Of a stretch of 64,000 nucleotides of DNA, positions 1-9,163 are shown one piece after another. The notes beneath the pieces are model-generated. The model did no database searches, was not told where the DNA came from, and saw only the letters and a list, made by a program, of their open reading frames with translations. The stretch spans positions 108,432-172,431 of the forward strand of contig SKXQ01000017.1 in the NCBI GenBank assembly GCA_007128315.1, read 5' to 3'. The translations under genes and the position numbers were made by a program. The stretch is from Spirochaetaceae bacterium (GTDB lineage: Bacteria > Spirochaetota > Spirochaetia > DSM-27196 > SKKC01). Position 1 is the stretch's first letter, and the number at the start of each line of letters is the position of its first letter.

Positions 1-256
1 GAAGCAGCTTTTCCAGTTCTTTTGCTACCGGAGCCAGACTGTACCTGGGATCCGGACTGCCCTTTGGTCGACCGAGGTGACTCATGAGAATTACCTTGGT
101 CTCGGGTTGCTCAAGTATATACTTGATAGTCGGCAGGGCAGCACGTATGCGTGTGTCGTCAGACACGGTCCCGTTTGAGATCGGAACGTTGAAATCCACA
201 CGGACAAGCACCTTCTTCCCGGACAGATCCAGGTCGCGGACTGTTCGAATTGCCAT
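1..256 (-). CDS. pgk: Phosphoglycerate kinase, N-terminal part (cut by window edge)
   Basis: Converts 1,3-bisphosphoglycerate and ADP to 3-phosphoglycerate and ATP in cytoplasmic glycolysis. Only about the first 85 codons are inside the window. The translation begins [20 protein letters not shown] and continues with DFNVPI and SHLGRPKG, the substrate-binding signatures of the family N-terminal domain. The ATG at 256 is preceded by a strong AGGAGG Shine-Dalgarno sequence. It lies downstream of gap on the same strand with a gap of about 155 bases, so gap-pgk is probably a glycolytic operon. The identity is clear; the rest of the gene is not visible. Confidence 0.95.
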   Translation of the reverse strand, partial: MAIRTVRDLDLSGKKVLVRVDFNVPISNGTVSDDTRIRAALPTIKYILEQPETKVILMSHLGRPKGSPDPRYSLAPVAKELEKLL

Positions 257-411
257 ATGATCCTCCTGAGAGTCGAAGCGAATAGAAAATCGACCCGACA
301 CCGAGACGACAAAGGCGCCACGCGGGAATCGGGTCGAATGTGGTTATCACGGATACCACCGCGTGCCTGCATCGGCAACCGCGGTATATCCGGAAGCGGG
401 CCTATGGCCTT

Positions 412-1483
<1,072 letters not shown>

Positions 1484-1509
1484 TTTGGCGAATGGCATCC
1501 GGTAACGAA

Positions 1510-3522
1510 TTATCGAATCTCCCGTATGCGCCAGTACAACGGTGAAAACGCCGGTCGATCCTCGATTGTTCGAATCTGATCGTCGGCGTTCAGAAGAACG
1601 GTATCACCTATTGCGAAAAGGTCAAAAAAACCTTCGCGTTGAAGCCGTCCGATTGCAAGCAGGTCATCAAGAGCCGTGACGGTGATTGTCCCGATCTGAT
1701 CCGACGGATCGTACCGGAACCCGACATCCGCGACCGAGCTTGCCAGCCGGCTGCTCCGAATGACAATGAGTTCGTCTCCTTCGCTCACGCCGTCGGCCCG
1801 ACCGATGCTGACCAGCGCTTCCCTGCCACGCCGCTCGAGCAGCCGTCCGCGTGTCGGGATCATCGACTCTATGCGATCCGCGACGGCAGCACCTGCTCGT
1901 GGTACCGCTCCGGATCCGGTTCTTGAGACCCTGATCTGCCTGACCCGTGTGCCGGTTGCACTATGCAGAATGTCCACCGAGAGATCCACGGTTCTATCTT
2001 CTTCACGAAAGGTAAGGATGATGAAGTACTCGGTGCCCGATGCACGAGCCCGTTCGAAGGCCTGTTCCGGTGTCGATATCCGTCCGGGAAGCTCTTCTAT
2101 TTCGATCAATTCACTCCCGAGCAGTCGGTGCCTTAGATGCTCGGCGACGAAACGTCCCGATGCAGGTCTGGAATCCGCTCCGTGATCATGGGTATAGAAC
2201 ATCGAAAAGTTCATCCGTTCACGTTCTATTGAAAACTGGTCGACACTCCACGTGCTGGCTATACTTGGTCGCCGAAGGTACTCATAGAGTTCGATTGCTT
2301 CCCGAATCTCGTTATCCTGGTAACCGAGCTGTTCGAGAACCTGGAGTTCGGCGAGCAGCTTTCCGTCGAAGCCGAGTTGTCGCTGAAGCTGTGCGAACTG
2401 AAAACGACCGTCCCGGTCAAACGGATTCAGCATCAGTCCGCGTCGAAACTCCGCGTGTGCCTGTATGAGCTGGTTCTGCTGTATCAGGGATGCTGCGCGC
2501 CCGAAGCGGTATTGTGCGACGTTTTCCCGGACGGGATCCTCGAGATCGTACCCCCTCGTGACGGTGCTTTCCAGCGCGTATCTCGCGATTTCGTCGTCGG
2601 GTGCAATGCGAAGCGCCCTGTCATAGGCATCGAGAGATTCATCGAATCGGTCGAGACGTTCATACGCGAGCCCGAGCAGATAAAATGCCATGGACGAATC
2701 GGATGTCAGGGAAATCAGTCGCTCACTCGCGTTGACTGCCGCTTCATAGTTTCCGGCCGCGAGCTCCGTACGCGTCAGCAGATCCCAACCGCGCGCAAGC
2801 CCGGGACTCAACGCCACCGCAGTCTCGGCGTGGACACGAGCCTGCCCATAGCGGCCTGATCGCAGATAGTAGCGCGATAGAAGTTCGTGAACGAATGGAT
2901 CCCTGGGATGAAACTCCAACGCAAGCGCAAGGTAACGCTCGGCGGCTTCGGAATCTCCCCTCTCGTCGTAAAGAACTGCTAATGAAAGAATGGCCGGGCG
3001 ATTCTCCGGTGCAAGCGAGAGGATTGTTCTATAGGTGTCTATAGCCGCCGATGTCCTGCCTTCGGCAACCGAGAGCTCTGCCAGTCCGATTCTCGCAGCG
3101 AGATTGTTCGGTTCGATAGCAAGAACGCGGTTATACGCCTCAGCAGCTTCGTTAAGACGACCGAGAAGAAGCAGTATGTCTCCCTCCAGTGATGCGATCG
3201 TTGTATTCGTTCGTGCCCGACGACGCGCCTCGCGGACGGCATCGAGTGCCTGCTCGTACTCGGCCAGGCGAAAAAACGATCGTGCAAGGCCGTGGAACGC
3301 GTCAGTATAGTTGGGGTTCAGCTCGAGTGCTTCGCGGTAGCGTTGTACCGCGACAATGTATTCGCCTCTCTGTTCTGCCGCAGTGCCTGCTTCGAGACGT
3401 TCCCGTGCATTTGCGACAAGGTCCGCAGAACCGGGGCCGACTGACATCAGGGTGACAAACAGAAGCAGTACCATCGAATGCAATGCGGTTCGATTACTCG
3501 TCGGTGGCGGAAGCATCTTCAT
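1510..3522 (-). CDS. Exported tetratricopeptide-repeat protein
   Basis: Predicted periplasmic or membrane-anchored protein of about 670 residues; function unknown. The chosen ATG at 3522 gives a short N-terminus, then a hydrophobic stretch (MVLLLFVTLMSVG) ending in a likely signal-peptidase site before ADLVANA. Roughly residues 40-340 are consecutive TPR units (for example ALELNPNY, VLAIEPNNLAARIGLAEL, ALRIAPDDEIARYAL). The C-terminal half has no TPR signature and looks like mixed alpha/beta domains. A longer frame reaches 3582, but 3522 or a start at 3474 fits the signal peptide better. It overlaps the end of the tlyC-like gene, which indicates cotranscription. A TPR gene at this place beside gap/pgk and tlyC is, from memory, also found in Borrelia. 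Confidence 0.75.
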   Translation of the reverse strand: MKMLPPPTSNRTALHSMVLLLFVTLMSVGPGSADLVANARERLEAGTAAEQRGEYIVAVQRYREALELNPNYTDAFHGLARSFFRLAEYEQALDAVREARRRARTNTTIASLEGDILLLLGRLNEAAEAYNRVLAIEPNNLAARIGLAELSVAEGRTSAAIDTYRTILSLAPENRPAILSLAVLYDERGDSEAAERYLALALEFHPRDPFVHELLSRYYLRSGRYGQARVHAETAVALSPGLARGWDLLTRTELAAGNYEAAVNASERLISLTSDSSMAFYLLGLAYERLDRFDESLDAYDRALRIAPDDEIARYALESTVTRGYDLEDPVRENVAQYRFGRAASLIQQNQLIQAHAEFRRGLMLNPFDRDGRFQFAQLQRQLGFDGKLLAELQVLEQLGYQDNEIREAIELYEYLRRPSIASTWSVDQFSIERERMNFSMFYTHDHGADSRPASGRFVAEHLRHRLLGSELIEIEELPGRISTPEQAFERARASGTEYFIILTFREEDRTVDLSVDILHSATGTRVRQIRVSRTGSGAVPRAGAAVADRIESMIPTRGRLLERRGREALVSIGRADGVSEGDELIVIRSSRLASSVADVGFRYDPSDQIGTITVTALDDLLAIGRLQREGFFDLFAIGDTVLLNADDQIRTIEDRPAFSPLYWRIREIR

Positions 3523-4282
3523 GAACAACAACCTTGACGGTCCGAATCTTGTGCCCATCCATTTCCTGGATAATGAACTCAACGTTCTCGTACGTGGCCT
3601 TCTCGAATTTTGCGGGAATCTTTCCGAAGAGCGAAAAGACGAGCCCGCCGAGTGTCTCGAAATCTTCTTCCGGTATCAACAGACCGAGTCGCTCGTTCAG
3701 CTCTTCTATGTCGAGTCTTGCATCGGCGAGGTACGCACCCTGCCCGATCTCGAACAGTGCCTCTTCTTCGTTGTCGAACTCGTCCTGAATATCACCGACT
3801 ATCTCTTCGATTATATCCTCGAGACATACAATTCCGCTGACTCCGCCGTACTCGTCTACCGCAACTGCTATGTGTATCCGTCTTCGGCGCATTTCCCGCA
3901 GAAGGGAATCAAGTCGTTTGCTCTCCGGAACGAAGAACGCCTTTCGAACGATGGCCTCCACCTTGACCTCGGCTTTCGTTATAAGGAGGCTCAACAGGTC
4001 CTTCGCGTACAGGACACCAACGACATTATCGATGGAGTCCTTATACACCGGAAATCGGGAGTGACCGCATGAAACGACTTTGTCGAAGACCGACGGACCG
4101 GACATCCCGATCTCAAGAAAAACCACGTCAATACGCGGAACCATCACTTCCTTGACTGTCGTCTCGGACAGATCGACGATGCCACGAATCATCTGCTGTT
4201 TCTCGAGATTCAGCATCGCGGCTTCCGAGTTCGTTTTCGCCTTTCTGTCTTTTTTTCCTAATAACTGGTCGAGAAAACTCAA
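3494..4282 (-). CDS. tlyC: CBS-domain protein of the HlyC/CorC (TlyC) family
   Basis: 262-residue protein with two CBS domains (about residues 45-165, containing VVGVLYAKDLL and GGVSGIVCLEDIIEEIVGDI) and a C-terminal CorC_HlyC domain (about 180-255). The membrane DUF21 domain of CNNM/CorB proteins is absent, so it is the soluble CorC/TlyC type. Family members are linked to divalent cation efflux or homeostasis; the historical hemolysin label is weakly founded. The start overlaps the ybeY stop by 4 bases (ATGA), implying translational coupling. The cluster phoH-ybeY-corC is widespread in bacteria, which supports the call. Confidence 0.9.
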   Translation of the reverse strand: MSFLDQLLGKKDRKAKTNSEAAMLNLEKQQMIRGIVDLSETTVKEVMVPRIDVVFLEIGMSGPSVFDKVVSCGHSRFPVYKDSIDNVVGVLYAKDLLSLLITKAEVKVEAIVRKAFFVPESKRLDSLLREMRRRRIHIAVAVDEYGGVSGIVCLEDIIEEIVGDIQDEFDNEEEALFEIGQGAYLADARLDIEELNERLGLLIPEEDFETLGGLVFSLFGKIPAKFEKATYENVEFIIQEMDGHKIRTVKVVVHEDASATDE

Positions 4283-4809
4283 AACAACCTCTGTTTGTCG
4301 AGCCGGAGCAGGATCTCTTCCTGTACCTGAAGCATTGGCTCGGTCGTATCGTTTGTACTGTGATCCATTCCTGCAAGATGCAGCAGACCGTGAATCAGAA
4401 CACGGCGCAGCTCTTCCTCCTCGGAAACATCAAAGTGTCGGGCGTTCCGTTTAACATCGGTATACTCAATGACTATATCACCGACATAGTGGAAGTCTAC
4501 ACCGGAAACAGCAACTCTCGACGCATGCTGTTCTTCGGGCCATGGATCAGGGTCCTGCGTATTGTCATCCCATCGGAAGGTCAGCACGTCAGTCGTGCCG
4601 ACTTTTCCACGGTAGTCCCGGTTCAGCTCTACCATTTTTTCTTCTGAACAGAATGTAATCGAGAGCTCCCACCTCTGAGCATGAACTGCTGAGTCCTTGA
4701 GCACAGAGCGGACGAAGCCGGCGATTACCTCTTCGGTACACGGAAGGTCGATGTCTTCCTCGGCGCACACCTCAATTGCGTGAATACTGTCCGCTTCAAT
4801 CGGGTTCAC
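4279..4809 (-). CDS. ybeY: Endoribonuclease YbeY, rRNA maturation factor
   Basis: Zinc-dependent single-strand endoribonuclease involved in 16S rRNA 3'-end maturation and 70S quality control. The metal motif HGLLHLAGMDH near the C-terminus has the three family histidines. Length 176 is slightly above usual because of an acidic N-terminal extension. The likely start is a GTG at 4809 that overlaps the phoH stop (GTGA); the downstream neighbour tlyC is also coupled by a 4-base overlap. The family motif GTTDVLTF is present at mid-protein. Confidence 0.93.
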   Translation of the reverse strand: MNPIEADSIHAIEVCAEEDIDLPCTEEVIAGFVRSVLKDSAVHAQRWELSITFCSEEKMVELNRDYRGKVGTTDVLTFRWDDNTQDPDPWPEEQHASRVAVSGVDFHYVGDIVIEYTDVKRNARHFDVSEEEELRRVLIHGLLHLAGMDHSTNDTTEPMLQVQEEILLRLDKQRLF

Positions 4810-5759
4810 GTTTCAGCCTCGTATGCAGCGACAATTTTCCTGACAAGCGCGCTTCTCACGACGTCGCTCCCGCCGAAAGAACTGATGTGAATGTCGTCGA
4901 TCCCCGAGAGTATCTCAAGCGCGTGGGAAAGGCCCGAGGGGATCCTCGACGGCAGATCAACCTGCGTGATGTCTCCGGTGATAACCGCTTTGCTGCCTTC
5001 TCCCATACGGGTGAGGAACATCTTCATCTGTTCCCGTGTCGTATTCTGAGCTTCATCGAGAATAACGTAGCAGTCGCCAAGGCTTCTGCCGCGCATGTAC
5101 GCGAGGGGTGCGACCTCGATCATCCGGCTCTCTTCCATACGCTGAACGACTTCCCGCGGGACGACGGCATCCATAGCGTCGTATAACGGCCTCAGATACG
5201 GACTGATCTTCTGACTCAGGTCACCGGGCAGGAATCCAAGATTTTCTCCCGCTTCAACAACGGGTCTGGTAAGGACGAGTTTTCTGCGTTTCCGGGTCAG
5301 AACCTCCGAAAGCGCGTGTGCGACAGCCAGAAAGGTCTTTCCCGTTCCTGCCGGCCCTATACAGAACGACAGGTCATGGTTCTCTATACCGCGTATGAAC
5401 TCCGCCTGCGCCGCACCTTTCGGGTAAATGAGACCGAATCCACCAGGTATGGCAATGTGTTTGTGCTTTATGAGATCTACCTGCGTGTGTCGGTTCTCGC
5501 TCAAACCCTTGTAAAGGCTTCGAACCAGATCGGTGGACGGTGACTGACCATTCCTGGCTATCGCTTCCAGTTCGAAAAAAATGCTCGAGAAAAGTGAGCG
5601 TGTCGCTTCATCATCCGAGTGAATCGAAACTTCGTTTCCACGCGAGAGCACCGGACAGCCAAGAAGATCTTCCAGCAGTCTCAGATTTGCATCGTTTGCA
5701 CCGCAGACTTCAGCTACCAGAGCATTGTCATCGAACACAACGGCAACGGGTCTACTCAA
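4806..5759 (-). CDS. phoH: PhoH-like P-loop ATPase (YbeZ type)
   Basis: Predicted cytoplasmic ATPase of the PhoH/YbeZ family, which partners YbeY in rRNA metabolism. The Walker A motif GPAGTGKT and Walker B motif VILDEAQN are intact, and an N-terminal KH-like region precedes them. No ATG gives the full family N-terminus. A TTG at 5759 has AAGGA seven bases upstream and is preferred; an upstream TTG at 5783 is the alternative. It is coupled to ybeY by a 4-base overlap. Confidence 0.9.
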   Translation of the reverse strand: MSRPVAVVFDDNALVAEVCGANDANLRLLEDLLGCPVLSRGNEVSIHSDDEATRSLFSSIFFELEAIARNGQSPSTDLVRSLYKGLSENRHTQVDLIKHKHIAIPGGFGLIYPKGAAQAEFIRGIENHDLSFCIGPAGTGKTFLAVAHALSEVLTRKRRKLVLTRPVVEAGENLGFLPGDLSQKISPYLRPLYDAMDAVVPREVVQRMEESRMIEVAPLAYMRGRSLGDCYVILDEAQNTTREQMKMFLTRMGEGSKAVITGDITQVDLPSRIPSGLSHALEILSGIDDIHISSFGGSDVVRSALVRKIVAAYEAET

Positions 5760-5830
5760 GTCGGTTTCCTTGCACAGTAACAACCTACCGGAGCCTTAGG
5801 TTCTCGGTCAAGTCTATATCAAGCAATGTA

Positions 5831-8800
5831 TTACCATATGATCTCTTCGTCAGTTATGGTCAGATCCCTCGATATTTCCGGTATGGGACGCCATTGCAGA
5901 AGCAGTTCAACCGTGCTTCGCCACTCAACGGTCGCGCCATCCGCACCGGTCACCTGTTGTGGACTTCCACGATATCCAACCGTGAGATCCCAGTCCCCGA
6001 GGTCGTGCACCGCATCAATGCGTAACTGTCGGAGTTTGAACGCAGATTCTATACGGTCGGAGCGATTGAAAAAGTTGAACGACCGGACCAGGTCTTCCAG
6101 AAGTGATACGCGCTGCAGACCGAGTTCGTCAGCGTAGGGCCCGATGTATCTGAACAGCTGATCGTTTCGACTCTCCGAAGAAAATCGTAGATCGAGGAAC
6201 CGATGCACATTCAGCTCCAGATTTAATCGGAATGAAAGGGTCGAGTCGGTGAACCGCAGCAGATTGACCGCTGCGTTACTCTGCACAGAAGGTGTAATAG
6301 TGATCCGGTTCTTCCAGAATATGAACGAGTCAAAGGACTCATTGTAGCGAAGCGACGCCTGTACCGGGCGAAAAACCTCGTTATCGTCTCCGACCCAGGT
6401 GAAGTTCAGCAGATCGAAAGTAAAACTTTCCGACCTCCTGCCGTCAAGCCTGCCGGTAAAACCGCCAAGCTGCAGGTCCAGCCGGCCCGTCGATAGGTGT
6501 GCTTCTTCGAGATCGTATGACCACTGATGTGAGAAACGGACCCGGGGAACGGGAGTAATCGACTGGGTGACGCTAAACGGATCAAAGCTCCGTTCGCCGT
6601 CGTCGTCATCCGTGACGTAGGACAGGCGTGCAGTCGACTGTACGATGCCGGTACGGAGCGTCAGCTCCGACCTGCCCCGTTCCTGACGGGGGGGCAAGTC
6701 GAGCCCAAGAGTGAGCGTCTGCCGCGCGTCGAGGACATTCAGCGCGGAAACCAGCTGCACGGAGTGTCGCTGTATCCGGTCGCGATCCCACCCTATGGTA
6801 TCGGTCTCGTACAACGGAGCATTGTTTTCGGAAACCTCACTGAAGCGCCGCTGCAGGAGACGCACGTCGAGCGTATAGCTGAGTTCGCTGCCTTCAAGCA
6901 GCGGCTGTTGATCAAGCGGAGCGGAACTGAGACGCAGCCTGTTGTCGACGACGGTGGAATGCTCACCGAATGCGCGCAATCGCAGTTCATTTTCCCTGTT
7001 TTCCTCGATGCGATCAGAAAATCCGAACACGGTTCTGTAGCGATCGGATACACTCGTCGTCCCTCTTACCGCAAAGACCGACGAGAGATACGCTGCCCGC
7101 CAGCTTAACGAGCCCTGAGTGCGCCGCAACTGCTCCCAGTACTCAATTTCGTAATCAACATCATCCGGTTCCTGCCACTGGGACGACGCGTATTGTCCGG
7201 CTACCGTAATTGACGGGCTCAAGCGATACGCGAGTTGACCCGAAAACGGATCAGCGGGTCTTTGCACCCGGAGATTGTCGCGAGCCGGTGGAAGACGGAA
7301 GCCCGACTCTGACAGCGATTGTATTGCGCCTGAGTCATCGCTCTGGTCTGCGGGGGCCCCGTTAAAAGGGGGGCGAAGAGGAACTGCTGGTGGTGCATCC
7401 TGTCTTCCGGGATCTTCAACGCGCGCTCCCGCCACCGGGTACTCCAGTAAGGTGCCGGCGAGGGTCGCGGTCGCATTTGGAAAGACCAGTCGATCGGGGT
7501 AGAAAAAGGATCGGTCCGGTGGATCGTACGGTGCGTTCGCTGCTTCACGAACCCAGGGCTCCAGCAGCAAATCAGGGACCACCCGTCTCCGCCAGTTGAG
7601 CTCGGCACTGAATGTCTGCAGCGACGCCTGCGTGAGATACGGACGGAATCGTCGCACGTCCGGCGAATAGTTCGCCTGCAGGCGCCATTGAAGCGATGAC
7701 CTGACCGAAGGCATCGCCGTCTCATCATCCGAAAATCCGATGATCGAACCCCAGTCGATGAACTCACTGCGTTGCAGGTAGTCGCGTTCAAAGACCGGAT
7801 CCGAATAAAACGGCAACTGCAGACTGAGTCGCAGCGGGCCCGACCGGAAACCGGTCTCCAGGTTCAGCCCCAGGCGTACCGGGGAGTCGAGACCGGGAAA
7901 CATCGAACGGGACCAGTACTGCTCGAACTCATGGGTCTCCGGATTCCAGTACAGTGAACCGATCGAACCGTCTGCGGCCTGATACCTGATTCTTGACACA
8001 CCGATGCCGGCGAAAGCGCGGGTGGCACTGAAACTCCCGCTTTGCGGAAGATCAGCGTCTACGGCAAAGAATGCTGCGCCCGTGCTGTACGCATCAGCGT
8101 AGACACGAACGGTCCGATCGCCGTCTTCCACTTCCTCGCCTTCACGTGCAGGGCGCAGGAAGAGTCCTTCCCGAACGCGGCCGTCGCCGCGATCGTCCTC
8201 GGCAAGTTGCAGAACGGAGAACGGCTGGGACCTGTCCTCACGCGCACCGGTCAGATAAATAGTCGTCTGTATAAACGCACCGGCTCCATCACGCGTGCCG
8301 ATAGCAGGATGGATAAACATGGGGCGACCGGGATGAAAAAAGACAGGGAACCAGAACATGGGTACCCGGCCTACGTAGAGAACAGCGTTCCGCAGTCCCC
8401 AGTCTCCAGTATCGAGTATCCATATGCGATCGGCGGTAATACGATAGTTCGGCGGATCTGCAACCGATGATGTGATTGTCCCGTCATCGATGATTATGAC
8501 GTCGTCTGCACTGCGACTGATCGTTCGTCCACTGAAACGGAAGTCGAAATCCTGTCCTTCGATTGTTCGCGGGCGGGTCGAGATGCCGTACAGAAAGGTG
8601 CCCGCCCATTCGTTGAGCTCGACGGTCAGCGTCTCGCCGGTAAAGCGCTCGATCTCACCTGAACGGTCGATTGTATACACGACTTCTCCGCCCGCCGAGA
8701 CGATCGATTCACGCCGGTTAATCGTAATACTGTCGGCGGCGATGACATGTATGTTACCGGTCTCATCGTCCTCCAGGCGAACCACCACTCCACCGGTGAG

Positions 8801-9160
8801 CCGAATGATATCAGCGTCTGCCTGATCAGACCTCAGCAGCTGTAACTCGGCCGCCTGCTCGATTTCGATAAGCCGCAGCGTCTCTTCGGAGACCTCTGCG
8901 GCGAAACGGTCGATACCGAGGTGCGCGAGAATACGGCGCTCAAGATCGCCGCGTGTGCCGTCCACCGGTAATCCGAGCTGCCCGGCTTCAATGCGGAGCT
9001 CATCATAGCTGGCTTGTGCGAGCTCACGCGCTCGTAACTGCCGGAGTCCGGATTCGGAGGATTGTTGACCGTCCTGCGCGGATACTGTCAGAAGCGTACT
9101 GAGCAGAAACAGCAACGCAAGCGTGGTGTTAAGGACCGGTCCTGAATACCGTCTGTTCAT
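5831..9160 (-). CDS. lptD: LptD-like outer-membrane assembly protein with SAP-like N-terminal motif
   Basis: 1109-residue outer-membrane beta-barrel protein resembling LptD/OstA, the translocon that inserts lipopolysaccharide or a related glycolipid. A signal peptide (about 1-29) is followed by a short helical motif at about 52-82 (YDELRIEAGQLGLPVDGTRG then DLERRIL) that resembles a SAP domain. Residues about 115-230 form an OstA/LptA-like beta-jellyroll (VRLEDDETGNIHVIAADSI). The region with VGRVPMFWFPVFFHPGR matches the conserved LptD segment before the barrel. The remaining roughly 800 residues alternate in the manner of a large barrel. LptD-like proteins occur in Treponema even where classical LPS is lacking, so the substrate is uncertain. 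It starts 3 bases after uvrA ends. Confidence 0.8.
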   Translation of the reverse strand: MNRRYSGPVLNTTLALLFLLSTLLTVSAQDGQQSSESGLRQLRARELAQASYDELRIEAGQLGLPVDGTRGDLERRILAHLGIDRFAAEVSEETLRLIEIEQAAELQLLRSDQADADIIRLTGGVVVRLEDDETGNIHVIAADSITINRRESIVSAGGEVVYTIDRSGEIERFTGETLTVELNEWAGTFLYGISTRPRTIEGQDFDFRFSGRTISRSADDVIIIDDGTITSSVADPPNYRITADRIWILDTGDWGLRNAVLYVGRVPMFWFPVFFHPGRPMFIHPAIGTRDGAGAFIQTTIYLTGAREDRSQPFSVLQLAEDDRGDGRVREGLFLRPAREGEEVEDGDRTVRVYADAYSTGAAFFAVDADLPQSGSFSATRAFAGIGVSRIRYQAADGSIGSLYWNPETHEFEQYWSRSMFPGLDSPVRLGLNLETGFRSGPLRLSLQLPFYSDPVFERDYLQRSEFIDWGSIIGFSDDETAMPSVRSSLQWRLQANYSPDVRRFRPYLTQASLQTFSAELNWRRRVVPDLLLEPWVREAANAPYDPPDRSFFYPDRLVFPNATATLAGTLLEYPVAGARVEDPGRQDAPPAVPLRPPFNGAPADQSDDSGAIQSLSESGFRLPPARDNLRVQRPADPFSGQLAYRLSPSITVAGQYASSQWQEPDDVDYEIEYWEQLRRTQGSLSWRAAYLSSVFAVRGTTSVSDRYRTVFGFSDRIEENRENELRLRAFGEHSTVVDNRLRLSSAPLDQQPLLEGSELSYTLDVRLLQRRFSEVSENNAPLYETDTIGWDRDRIQRHSVQLVSALNVLDARQTLTLGLDLPPRQERGRSELTLRTGIVQSTARLSYVTDDDDGERSFDPFSVTQSITPVPRVRFSHQWSYDLEEAHLSTGRLDLQLGGFTGRLDGRRSESFTFDLLNFTWVGDDNEVFRPVQASLRYNESFDSFIFWKNRITITPSVQSNAAVNLLRFTDSTLSFRLNLELNVHRFLDLRFSSESRNDQLFRYIGPYADELGLQRVSLLEDLVRSFNFFNRSDRIESAFKLRQLRIDAVHDLGDWDLTVGYRGSPQQVTGADGATVEWRSTVELLLQWRPIPEISRDLTITDEEIIW

Positions 9161-9163
9161 GGC

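Noticed and set aside
3494..4282. Calling the tlyC-like and tlyA genes hemolysins
   Set aside because: The domains are CBS/CorC and an S4-methyltransferase; the hemolysin names are historical and unsupported by sequence.
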